A stretch of 5,779 bases of DNA from NCBI GenBank assembly GCA_964458835.1, contig CAYWKV010000185.1, positions 1-5,779 of the forward strand, given 5' to 3'. This DNA is from JAHJQQ01 sp964458835. Its GTDB lineage: Bacteria > Pseudomonadota > Gammaproteobacteria > Thiohalobacterales > Thiohalobacteraceae. Below are positions 1 to 5,737 of this stretch, one piece after another. Under the pieces are notes generated by a model. It was not told where the DNA came from. It did not search any database and saw only the letters and a list, made by a program, of their open reading frames with translations. A program made the translations under genes and the position numbers. Each line of letters opens with the position of its first letter. Positions within the stretch are counted from its first letter, which is position 1.

Positions 1-23
1 GGCGAGCGCGCAGCGCGAGTAAT

Positions 24-94
24 CCCTCCCTCTCCGCCAAAAACGGGAAAGGCCCTCTCGGGGGCATCTCCGGTTTTTCGATGGTGAGGGAGGC
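24..94. repeat. Long imperfect inverted repeat (hairpin) upstream of gacA
   Basis: The arms CCTCCCTC (25-32) and GAGGGAGG (86-93) are exactly complementary. The pairing continues inward through CC/GG (34-35 with 83-84) and an AAAAA/TTTTT block (39-43 with 74-78), with a few mismatches and one bulge. An inner hairpin GCCC/GGGC (52-55 with 62-65) caps the structure. On the plus strand no T-run follows the outer stem, so it is not a standard intrinsic terminator in that direction. It could be an RNA leader structure, a bidirectional terminator remnant or a dispersed palindromic repeat. The right arm contains the Shine-Dalgarno-like sequence of the possible small ORF at 99-188. Confidence 0.5.
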
Positions 95-98
95 CGTG

Positions 99-188
99 AT
101 GAGAATTCCTCGGCTCGACAGAGCATGCGACGGCCCGTGCGCCGTCTGTCCAAGGGGCAATGACCTTGTGATATGCTCCCGACGCTAG
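99..188 (+). CDS. Possible small cysteine-rich ORF (29 codons), hypothetical
   Basis: An ATG at 99 opens a 29-codon frame ending in TAG at 186-188. A strong Shine-Dalgarno-like GAGGGAGG (86-93) lies five bases upstream; GTG at 96 or ATG at 81 are other in-frame starts. The peptide has four cysteines, at residues 10, 14, 17 and 26, with the first three spaced C-x3-C-x2-C (CDGPCAVC), and it ends in two arginines. No family is recognised. Against it: the frame uses AGA twice, AGG, ATA and CTT, which are unlike the strongly GC-ending codons of the neighbouring genes. It also overlaps a hairpin and a candidate promoter, and the frame may be open by chance. It could be a leader peptide of gacA, a stand-alone small protein, or nothing. 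Confidence 0.2.
   Translation: MRIPRLDRACDGPCAVCPRGNDLVICSRR
117..150. repeat. Inverted repeat GACGGC/GCCGTC with outer GACA/TGTC
   Basis: GACGGC (129-134) and GCCGTC (141-146) form a perfect 6-bp stem with a 6-base loop. GACA (117-120) and TGTC (147-150) can extend it across an 8-base bulge on the left side. It has no downstream T-run, so it is not a plain terminator. It sits just upstream of the candidate gacA promoter and could be an operator-like site or an RNA structure. No known binding motif is recognised. Confidence 0.35.
169..177 (+). promoter_or_regulatory. Candidate extended -10 promoter element for gacA
   Basis: TGATATGCT reads as an extended -10 (TG, one base, then TATGCT, four of six matches to TATAAT including the first three bases and the last). 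No convincing -35 hexamer lies 16-18 bases upstream, which is tolerable for an extended -10. It would start transcription near 184 and give gacA a GC-rich leader of about 80 bases. It is a weak, motif-only prediction, and transcription could equally begin upstream of the window. Confidence 0.28.
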
Positions 189-202
189 CGGCCGACGGCC
201 GC
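188..202. repeat. Perfect GC hairpin in the gacA leader
   Basis: GCGGCC (188-193) and GGCCGC (197-202) form a perfect 6-bp stem around a 3-base GAC loop. The sequence just after it (203-225) is also very rich in C and G and can fold in alternative ways. It lies between the candidate gacA promoter and the ribosome-binding site, so it would be in the 5' untranslated region. No T-run follows. Confidence 0.4.
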
Positions 203-235
203 GGCCCCGGGCGGCGGAGCCTGCCCCGAAGACAA

Positions 236-264
236 ACGGAGCTTGGGGAAACGGGAGGGACGGA
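236..264 (+). promoter_or_regulatory. gacA ribosome-binding region with clustered GGA motifs
   Basis: The Shine-Dalgarno sequence of gacA is GGGAGGGA (253-260), a few bases before the ATG at 265, which supports that start. The same 29 bases carry five GGA triplets (238, 247, 254, 258 and 262). Three of them fit the ANGGA core bound by CsrA/RsmA proteins: ACGGA 236-240, AGGGA 256-260 and ACGGA 260-264. A purine-rich Shine-Dalgarno region gives GGA triplets easily, so CsrA binding is an inference. Confidence 0.45.
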
Positions 265-915
265 ATGATCCAACTGCTGCTGGTGGACGATCACGAACTG
301 GTGCGGGCCGGCCTCAAGCGGATACTCGAGGACGCCAAAGGCATCAAGGTCATCGGCGAGGCGAGTACCGGCGAAGAGGCCATCCAGATGGTCCGGCAGC
401 GCAAGCCGGACGTGGTCATCATGGACGTGAACATGCCGGGCATCGGCGGACTGGAGACCACCCGCAAGCTCGTGCAGATCCACCCCGACATCAAGGTCAT
501 CGTGGTGACCGTGCACGTCGACGAGCCCTACCCGACGCGGCTGCTGGAGGCGGGCGCCGCGGGCTACCTGACCAAGTCCTGCGCGGTCAACGAGATCATC
601 TCGGCCATCAACACCGTGGCCAAGGGCGAGCGCTACATCGGCGCCGACATCGCCCGCCAGGTGGCCCTGTCCATGCTGCCCGGCGGCAAGCGCTCGCTGT
701 TCGAGAAGCTCTCCCAGCGCGAGATGCAGGTCATGCTCATGGTCACCCAGGGCCACAGCATCCAGGACATCTCCGACCGGCTGTGCCTGAGCCCCAAGAC
801 GGTCAGCACCTACCGCTACCGGCTCTACGAGAAGCTCGGCGTCGACAACGATGTGGAGCTCACGCATCTGGCCATGCGGCACGGCATGATCTGCATCGAC
901 CCGACGCCCACCTGA
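265..915 (+). CDS. gacA: GacA/UvrY-type two-component response regulator
   Basis: A 216-residue cytoplasmic response regulator of the NarL/FixJ class, close to the usual length of GacA and UvrY. The receiver domain (about residues 1-120) has the acidic pair D8-D9, the phospho-acceptor D54 (in VVIMDVNMPGIGG), T82 and K104. A LuxR-type helix-turn-helix fills residues 149-210 (start LSQREMQVMLM, recognition segment SPKTVSTYRYRLYEKL, then DVELTHLAMRHGM), which is highly typical of UvrY/GacA. In known systems the BarA/GacS sensor kinase phosphorylates it and it activates the small RNAs (CsrB/C, RsmX/Y/Z) that titrate CsrA/RsmA. No kinase or such RNA gene is seen here, which is normal because they usually lie elsewhere. 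It precedes uvrC as in E. coli, but two other genes lie between them. The ATG at 265 is backed by a good Shine-Dalgarno sequence. Confidence 0.95.
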   Translation: MIQLLLVDDHELVRAGLKRILEDAKGIKVIGEASTGEEAIQMVRQRKPDVVIMDVNMPGIGGLETTRKLVQIHPDIKVIVVTVHVDEPYPTRLLEAGAAGYLTKSCAVNEIISAINTVAKGERYIGADIARQVALSMLPGGKRSLFEKLSQREMQVMLMVTQGHSIQDISDRLCLSPKTVSTYRYRLYEKLGVDNDVELTHLAMRHGMICIDPTPT

Positions 916-984
916 CAACGGCGGCACCCGGATGTGTGAACGGTTCTTCAGTTCGCGCCCCGGCGGTTGCGGTGTGATGGCGCC

Positions 985-993
985 TGATACAAC
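985..993 (+). promoter_or_regulatory. Weak candidate promoter for the Trx-NHL/UDG/uvrC/pgsA run
   Basis: TGATACAAC resembles an extended -10 (TG, one base, TACAAC with four of six matches). A weak -35-like TTGCGG lies at 967-972 with a short 15-base spacer. It is the best candidate in the 129-base spacer after gacA, but the match is poor. Readthrough from gacA is an equal alternative, since no intrinsic terminator with a T-run is visible between the genes. Confidence 0.22.
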
Positions 994-995
994 CC

Positions 996-1014
996 CGGCC
1001 CGCGTCTTGGGCCG
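996..1014. repeat. Perfect 6-bp GC hairpin between gacA and the Trx-NHL gene
   Basis: CGGCCC (996-1001) and GGGCCG (1009-1014) pair perfectly around a 7-base loop. No T-run follows on the plus strand and no A-run precedes it, so it is not a classic intrinsic terminator. It could be a weak transcription pause, an mRNA-stabilising stem or a leader structure of the downstream gene. Confidence 0.35.
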
Positions 1015-1044
1015 CACCGCGACAGGATCATCCCTGCGACTGCC

Positions 1045-2430
1045 ATGAGCACGCCCCCCGTAAAGGCACCCGACTGGCCGGCACACCTGGAGTGGTTCAA
1101 CACCGAGCGTCCTCTCACGCTGGCCGAGCTGCGCGGCAAGGCCGTGCTGCTGCACTTCTGGCGCTACGGGTCCATCGACTGCGTGCACAGCCTGGCGGAG
1201 CTGCGCCAGCTGCAGAAGAAATTTCCCGACGAGGTCGCGGTGATCGGGGTGCATGTGCCGGAGCTGCCGGCGGAGCGGGATAGCACCGAACTCCGCAAGG
1301 CCATCAACCGCCACCACCTCCAGCATCCGGTGCTGCAGGATGCCGGGCTGGAGGTCTTCCGGCGCTACCGCATCCGGACGCTGCCGATGGTCGTGTACAT
1401 CGACACCCGCGGGTACATCGTCGGCGCGCTGCGCGACATGCTCAAGGTTCGGTGGTTGGAAAAGAGCATCGCCGAGGACCTGGCGCAGGCCGAGGCGGAG
1501 GACCGGCACAACCGCGCACCCCTGCCTCTGAAGCCGCAGCCGGAGGCCATGTCGGTCCTGAAGTTCCCCGGCAAGCTGCTGGCCACCGAGACGCGGCTCT
1601 ACATCAGCGACAGCGCCCTGAACCGCGTGCTGGAGGTCGACCGCGGCGGCCGCGTGCGGCGGACGTTCGGCAGCGGCAGCGCCGGGCTGGTGGACGGGCA
1701 GGGCGGCTATGCCTCCTTCGACAACCCGCAGGGGTTGGCGAGGATCGGCGAGGACCTGTATGTCGCCGACGCGGGCAATCAGGCGCTGCGGCGGATACGC
1801 CTGGACCGTGGCGAGGTGGATACGGTGGCGCGCTGGGAGGGGCAGGCCGCCGCGTCGCCCGCCGCCTACCCCTGGGATCTGGTCCATCAGGGCGGCGTGC
1901 TCTACATCGCGATGGCCGGGCTGCATCAGCTCTGGACCTATACCTTGAGCACGGCCCGCCTCAGCGCGTATGCCGGCACGGGCCAACCGGCGCTGCAGGA
2001 CGGGTCCGCGCGCGGTGCCGGTTTCAGCCAGCCGTGCGGACTGGCCTCCCTGGACGACGTACTGTTCGTGGCCGACGCGGGCGCCTCGGCCATCCGCACC
2101 GTCCGGCCGGCATCACTGGGCGTCGCCACACTGTGCGGCGGGTCGTCCGGACCGGCGGGCGGGACCGACCTGCAGCACCCCATGGCACTGGCCGCGGACG
2201 GCGCGCGCCAGCTGCTGTGGATCGCCGACAGTTACAATTCACGGCTGCAACTGCTGTCGTTGCGCGACGCCCGGATAAAGGACTTTCCGGTCGACCACGC
2301 GCTGGATCAGCCCGCCGGGCTGAGCCTGGCGGGCGACAGCCTGTTCGTCGCCAACACCAACGCCCATGAGATTCTGGAACTGGATACCGTCAGCGGCACG
2401 GTGAGGATGCTGGACATCGATGAAGGCTGA
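1045..2430 (+). CDS. Thioredoxin-fold plus NHL-repeat beta-propeller protein
   Basis: A 461-residue protein with no signal peptide or membrane segment, so probably cytoplasmic. Residues about 9-150 form a thioredoxin/TlpA-like domain: LRGKAVLLHFW, the active-site region YGSIDCVHS, VIGVHVPEL, and the cis-proline in RTLPMVVYID (P114). After a charged linker, about six NHL-type blades follow, starting near residues 172, 227, 275, 329, 378 and 422; typical blades read NPQGLARIGEDLYVADAGN and QPAGLSLAGDSLFVANTN. The layout matches the NHLRC2-like family, whose biochemical role is not settled. The usual CxxC is S43-I-D-C46, so one redox cysteine is missing and a standard disulfide-exchange cycle is unlikely. 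The ATG at 1045 is the only ATG, GTG or TTG in frame after the TGA at 985, but it has no clear Shine-Dalgarno sequence (an AGG sits about 18 bases upstream). The gene overlaps the next by 11 bases, implying translational coupling. Confidence 0.85.
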   Translation: MSTPPVKAPDWPAHLEWFNTERPLTLAELRGKAVLLHFWRYGSIDCVHSLAELRQLQKKFPDEVAVIGVHVPELPAERDSTELRKAINRHHLQHPVLQDAGLEVFRRYRIRTLPMVVYIDTRGYIVGALRDMLKVRWLEKSIAEDLAQAEAEDRHNRAPLPLKPQPEAMSVLKFPGKLLATETRLYISDSALNRVLEVDRGGRVRRTFGSGSAGLVDGQGGYASFDNPQGLARIGEDLYVADAGNQALRRIRLDRGEVDTVARWEGQAAASPAAYPWDLVHQGGVLYIAMAGLHQLWTYTLSTARLSAYAGTGQPALQDGSARGAGFSQPCGLASLDDVLFVADAGASAIRTVRPASLGVATLCGGSSGPAGGTDLQHPMALAADGARQLLWIADSYNSRLQLLSLRDARIKDFPVDHALDQPAGLSLAGDSLFVANTNAHEILELDTVSGTVRMLDIDEG

Positions 2431-3067
2431 CAAACGCATCTTCGACGCCGATTGCCGCCGCTGCGAGCGGCTGGCCACGTTTCTCGACGGCGTCCGGCAG
2501 GATCATCCGGCCTATCATGCCCGTCCGGTCCCCGCGTTCGGCGATCCGGCGGCGCGGCTGCTCATCGTCGGCCTGGCGCCCGGCATGCACGGCGCCAACG
2601 CCAGCGGGCGGCCGTTCACCGGCGACTACGCCGGCATCCTGCTGTACCGGACGCTGCACGAGTTCGGCTTCGGCAGCCGCCCCGAATCGGTCAGCCGTGA
2701 CGACGGGCTCGAACTGCGCGGCTGCCGCATCACCAATGCCGTGAAGTGCCTGCCGCCGCAGAACAAGCCGCTGCCGGCCGAGGTCCGCAACTGCAACGGC
2801 TTCCTGCGCAACGAATTCGCCGCGCTGCCCGCGCGCGCGGTCGTCCTCGCGCTGGGGCGCATCGCGCACGAGGCGGTGCTGCGCGCGCTGGATCTGCGCG
2901 CCCGGGACTTCGTGTTCGGACACGGTACCGAGCACCGCCTGGACGGCGGCCGGACGCTGCTGGATTCCTATCACTGCAGCCGCTACAACACCCAGACCCG
3001 GCGGCTGACCGAGGACATGTTCCGCGCCGTCGTCGGCCGCGCGCGGGCTCTGCTGGACGCACGGTGA
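2420..3067 (+). CDS. Uracil-DNA glycosylase, family 5-like (UDGb), iron-sulfur type
   Basis: A 215-residue enzyme of the family 4/5 uracil-DNA glycosylases, which remove uracil and, in family 5, other deaminated bases from DNA as the first step of base excision repair. Motif 1 is GLAPGMHGANASGRPFTGD (residues 51-69). Leucine follows the first glycine where family 4 has the glutamate of GEAPG, which points to family 5. The second active-site motif is YHCSRYNTQT, with H185. Four cysteines at 12, 15 (CRRC near the N terminus), 110 and 125 fit the 4Fe-4S ligands of this family. The start at 2420 keeps the CRRC motif and has GAGGA at 2403-2407 upstream. It overlaps the Trx-NHL gene by 11 bases and ends four bases before uvrC, so it is very likely co-transcribed and coupled with both. 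Assignment to family 5 rather than 4 rests on motif 1 only. Confidence 0.88.
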   Translation: MKADKRIFDADCRRCERLATFLDGVRQDHPAYHARPVPAFGDPAARLLIVGLAPGMHGANASGRPFTGDYAGILLYRTLHEFGFGSRPESVSRDDGLELRGCRITNAVKCLPPQNKPLPAEVRNCNGFLRNEFAALPARAVVLALGRIAHEAVLRALDLRARDFVFGHGTEHRLDGGRTLLDSYHCSRYNTQTRRLTEDMFRAVVGRARALLDAR

Positions 3068-3071
3068 GTCC

Positions 3072-4898
3072 GTGGAGAAACCCGCACCCTTCGACGCCGC
3101 GGGCTTTCTGCGGCACCTGACCTCGCATCCCGGCGTCTACCGCATGCTGGCCGCCGACGGCGAGATCCTCTACGTGGGCAAGGCGCGCAACCTCAGAAAA
3201 CGGGTGGCGAGCTACTTCCGCACGACGGGCCTCAGCCCCAAGACGCAGGTGCTGATGGCGCAGATGGCCAGTGTCGAGGTGACGGTGACGCACACCGAAA
3301 GCGAGGCGCTGCTGCTCGAGAACAACCTCATCAAGGAATTCCAACCGCGCTACAACATCCTGCTGCGCGACGACAAGAGCTATCCCTACATCTATCTCTC
3401 CACCGGCCAGACCTACCCGCGCATCACGGTGCACCGCGGCGCCCGTCGCGCCGAGGGCCGCTATTTCGGGCCGTATCCCAACGCCAGCGCCGTGCGCGAG
3501 AGCCTGCACCTGCTGCAGAAGGTGTTCCGCGTGCGCCAGTGCGAGGACAGCTTCTTCAGCAACCGTTCGCGGCCTTGCCTGCAGTACCAGATCAAGCGCT
3601 GCACCGCGCCCTGCGTGGGGCTGATCTCGCCGCAGGATTATGCGGAGGACGTGCGCCACACAGTGCAGTTCCTCGAGGGCCGCAACAGCGAGATCGTCGA
3701 GGAGCTGGGCCGCAAGATGGATGTCGCTGTCGCGGCGCTCGACTACGAGACGGCGGCGCGCTACCGCGACCAGATCGTCAGCCTGACGCGCGTGCAGGAA
3801 CGCCAGTACGTCAGCGGCGAGCGCGGCGACCTGGACATCGTCGCGGCGGTGCTGGAGGGCGGCAGCGCCTGCATTCAGGTGTTCTTCATCCGCGCCGGCC
3901 GCAACCTCGGCAACAAGACCTTCTTCCCGCGCGTGCCGGCCGGCGCCGCCCCCGAGGAGGTGCTGGCGGCCTTCGTGGAGCAGTACTACCTGGGCCGCGA
4001 GGTGCCCGGCGAACTGCTGCTCAACCACGAGATCCCGGACGCGGACTGGCTGGAGACCGTGCTGGCGGAGCAGGCCGGCCACAAGGTCACGGTGCGCGCC
4101 CGGGTGCGCAAGGAGCGCGCCCGCTGGCTGGCCATGGCCGAGCGCAACGCGCACATGGCCCTGCAGGCGCGTCTGGCCAGCCGGGCCGGCATGGCCCGGC
4201 GCTTCGAGGCGCTGCAGACGGCGCTCGGCCTCGGCGAGCCGATCGAACGGGTCGAGTGCTTCGACATCAGCCATACCCGCGGCGAGGCCACGGTGGCCTC
4301 CTGCGTGGTGTTCGATACCGAAGGCCCGGTAAAATCCGACTACCGCCGCTTCAACATCGAAGGCGTGGAGCCGGGCGACGACTACGGGGCCATGGCGCAG
4401 GCGCTGGAGCGTCGTTACACTCGGGTGCGGGACGAGGATGGACGCTGGCCGGACCTGATCCTGATCGACGGCGGCAAGGGGCAGGTGGCGGTGGCGGCCC
4501 GGATCCTCGAGGAACTGCAGCTGTCCGACCTGCCCATGCTCGGCGTCGCCAAGGGGCCGGAGCGCAAACCGGGCTGGGAGGTGCTGCACCGGCCGGACGG
4601 CTCCGAGCTGCGCCTGCCGGCGGACAGCCAGGCCCTGCACCTGATTCAGCAGATCCGCGACGAGGCGCACCGGTTCGCCATCACCGGCCACCGCCAACGC
4701 CGCGGCCGCGCCCGCACCGAGTCCCCGCTGGAGGCCATCCCCGGCGTGGGGCCGAAGCGCCGCGCCCAGCTGCTGCGCCAGTTCGGCGGGCTGCGCGAGG
4801 TCGCGCGCGCCGGCGTGGAGGACCTCGCCAAGGTGAAGGGCATCAGCCGGGAGCTGGCGCAGCAGATCTACGACGCCTTTCATGGCGACGGTCACTGA
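3072..4898 (+). CDS. uvrC: UvrABC excinuclease subunit C
   Basis: A 608-residue UvrC of normal length (E. coli about 610) that makes the 3' and 5' incisions around lesions loaded by UvrA-UvrB. The N-terminal GIY-YIG nuclease domain has GVYRM (Y23), ILYVGK (Y34, K37), an arginine-rich segment near R42 and E83 in LLLENNLIK. Cysteines 157, 169, 177 and 181 keep the spacing of the UvrC 4Fe-4S cluster (x11, x7, x3). A UVR domain that contacts UvrB lies at about 203-240. The RNase H-like nuclease carries D398 (ECFDISH), D466 (LILIDGGKGQV) and H540 (ITGHRQRR). Tandem helix-hairpin-helix motifs end the protein (IPGVGPKRRAQLL, then VKGISRELAQQIYDAF). All key residues are present, so it should be active. 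The start is GTG at 3072, preceded by GGTGAG (3063-3068), which also contains the stop codon of the glycosylase gene. pgsA follows after 21 bases. Confidence 0.97.
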   Translation: MEKPAPFDAAGFLRHLTSHPGVYRMLAADGEILYVGKARNLRKRVASYFRTTGLSPKTQVLMAQMASVEVTVTHTESEALLLENNLIKEFQPRYNILLRDDKSYPYIYLSTGQTYPRITVHRGARRAEGRYFGPYPNASAVRESLHLLQKVFRVRQCEDSFFSNRSRPCLQYQIKRCTAPCVGLISPQDYAEDVRHTVQFLEGRNSEIVEELGRKMDVAVAALDYETAARYRDQIVSLTRVQERQYVSGERGDLDIVAAVLEGGSACIQVFFIRAGRNLGNKTFFPRVPAGAAPEEVLAAFVEQYYLGREVPGELLLNHEIPDADWLETVLAEQAGHKVTVRARVRKERARWLAMAERNAHMALQARLASRAGMARRFEALQTALGLGEPIERVECFDISHTRGEATVASCVVFDTEGPVKSDYRRFNIEGVEPGDDYGAMAQALERRYTRVRDEDGRWPDLILIDGGKGQVAVAARILEELQLSDLPMLGVAKGPERKPGWEVLHRPDGSELRLPADSQALHLIQQIRDEAHRFAITGHRQRRGRARTESPLEAIPGVGPKRRAQLLRQFGGLREVARAGVEDLAKVKGISRELAQQIYDAFHGDGH

Positions 4899-4919
4899 AC
4901 GAAGAACGAAGGCGATTCC

Positions 4920-5492
4920 ATGCAGCTCAATGTCCCCAATATCCTCACCCTGCTGCGCATCGGCCTGATCCCGGTGTTCGTGGTCGTGTTCTATCTGCCG
5001 TTCCACTGGGTGCACATCGCCACTGCGGCGATCTTCGGCCTGGCGGCGGTGACCGACTGGCTGGACGGCTATCTCGCGCGGCGCCTGCGCCAGACCTCGG
5101 TGTTCGGCGCCTTCCTCGATCCGGTCGCCGACAAGCTGATGGTCGCGGTTGCGCTGGTGCTGCTGGTGGACGCCAACCCCGTCGGCATGCACGGCGCGGT
5201 GCTGGCGTTGCCCGCCGCCGTGATCATCGGTCGCGAGATCGCCATCTCGGCGCTGCGCGAATGGATGGCCGAGATCGGCGAGCGCGCCAAGGTGGCCGTG
5301 TCCGTCATCGGCAAGATCAAGACCACCGCCCAGATGGTCGCGCTGCTGCTGCTCCTCTACCGGGAGCCGATCGGTGGCCTGCCCACCACGCTGGTGGGAC
5401 TGCTGGCGCTGTACATCGCCGCCGGCCTGACCCTGTGGTCCATGATCATCTATCTGCGCGCAGCCTGGCCCCTGCTGACCGCCCGGGGTTGA
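4920..5492 (+). CDS. pgsA: CDP-diacylglycerol--glycerol-3-phosphate 3-phosphatidyltransferase
   Basis: A 190-residue inner-membrane enzyme that joins glycerol-3-phosphate to CDP-diacylglycerol, making phosphatidylglycerophosphate and CMP, the committed step toward phosphatidylglycerol and cardiolipin. The start MQLNVPNILTLLRIGLIPVF is typical of PgsA. The CDP-alcohol phosphotransferase signature is complete: D46-W-L-D49-G-Y-L-A-R, then G63, D67 and D71 (GAFLDPVADK). Several hydrophobic stretches, at roughly residues 8-28, 31-45, 75-90, 97-112, 140-150 and 158-180, fit a multi-pass protein. It is slightly longer than the E. coli enzyme (about 182 residues). GAAGG (4908-4912) is a well-placed ribosome-binding site for the ATG at 4920. 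It lies directly after uvrC, as in E. coli, and probably shares its transcript. No clear intrinsic terminator lies between its stop and the tRNA promoter. Confidence 0.96.
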   Translation: MQLNVPNILTLLRIGLIPVFVVVFYLPFHWVHIATAAIFGLAAVTDWLDGYLARRLRQTSVFGAFLDPVADKLMVAVALVLLVDANPVGMHGAVLALPAAVIIGREIAISALREWMAEIGERAKVAVSVIGKIKTTAQMVALLLLLYREPIGGLPTTLVGLLALYIAAGLTLWSMIIYLRAAWPLLTARG

Positions 5493-5527
5493 CCCTGCGG
5501 GACGCGTAAGCTGGTGATTTTTTGCGC

Positions 5528-5555
5528 TTGACAGGCGGGCGGGCGCCGTTACAAT
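5528..5555 (+). promoter_or_regulatory. Strong sigma70-type promoter of the tRNA-Gly gene
   Basis: A perfect -35 TTGACA (5528-5533) and a -10 TACAAT (5550-5555, five of six matches) are separated by 16 bases. A run of six Ts (5518-5523) just upstream resembles an UP element. The bases after the -10 are ACGGGGC, a GC-rich discriminator of the kind found at stable-RNA promoters under stringent control. Transcription would start near 5562, about ten bases before the mature tRNA. Confidence 0.88.
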
Positions 5556-5571
5556 ACGGGGCTCTCTGAAA

Positions 5572-5647
<76 letters not shown>

Positions 5648-5653
5648 AAATTT

Positions 5654-5674
5654 GAGGCTTCGCAATGAAACCTC
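5654..5674 (+). promoter_or_regulatory. Alternative hairpin overlapping the terminator stem
   Basis: GAGG (5654-5657) can pair with CCTC (5671-5674). After one C-A mismatch the stem continues with TTC (5659-5661) and GAA (5667-5669, with A5668-T5660), leaving a 5-base loop (5662-5666). This uses the same CCTC as the left arm of the terminator-like hairpin, so the two folds exclude each other, as in an attenuator. Whether it matters in the cell is unknown. Confidence 0.3.
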
Positions 5675-5706
5675 GGTCGTGGTCCCGCACCAGCCGAGGT
5701 TTTTTT
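5668..5706 (+). terminator. Rho-independent terminator-like hairpin after tRNA-Gly
   Basis: AAACCTCGG (5668-5676) pairs with CCGAGGTTT (5694-5702). An inner TGGT/ACCA stem (5680-5683 with 5689-5692) closes a CCCGC loop. A run of seven Ts (5700-5706) follows immediately. This is a good match to an intrinsic terminator on the plus strand and lies 20 bases after the tRNA-Gly CCA. Its position before a second tRNA gene raises the question of how that tRNA is transcribed. Confidence 0.8.
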
Positions 5707-5737
5707 GTCCGGAACGACCGCGAAGCCCACCGCCTAT

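Noticed and set aside
1..22. Possible 3' end of an upstream gene (six codons ending in TAA at 20-22)
   Set aside because: It is too short to recognise, and the other two frames are also open across these bases, so coding cannot be supported.
1..67. Possible start of a divergent minus-strand gene (ATG at 65-67)
   Set aside because: The only ribosome-site-like GGAG abuts the ATG with no spacing, the 22 codons match nothing known, and the bases lie inside an inverted repeat.
243..977. Plus-strand 244-codon frame overlapping gacA
   Set aside because: It is an out-of-frame shadow of gacA made of R, G, H and A residues; the gacA frame itself has all family motifs.
2730..5192. Minus-strand stop-free frame of 820 codons opposite the UDG gene, uvrC and pgsA
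   Set aside because: It runs antisense to three convincing genes. It is rich in A, R, H, Q, G and V, with no recognisable domain, as expected from GC-rich third positions on the opposite strand.
3539..5509. Plus-strand stop-free frame of 656 codons across uvrC and pgsA
   Set aside because: It is a frame-shifted shadow of uvrC and pgsA, which share one reading frame. The product is dominated by R, G, A and P and has no domain.
5482..5523. Possible terminator after pgsA (GC-rich stem near the stop codon, then six Ts)
   Set aside because: The stem is weak and the T-run begins about 16 bases after it. The T-run is better explained as AT-rich sequence upstream of the tRNA promoter.
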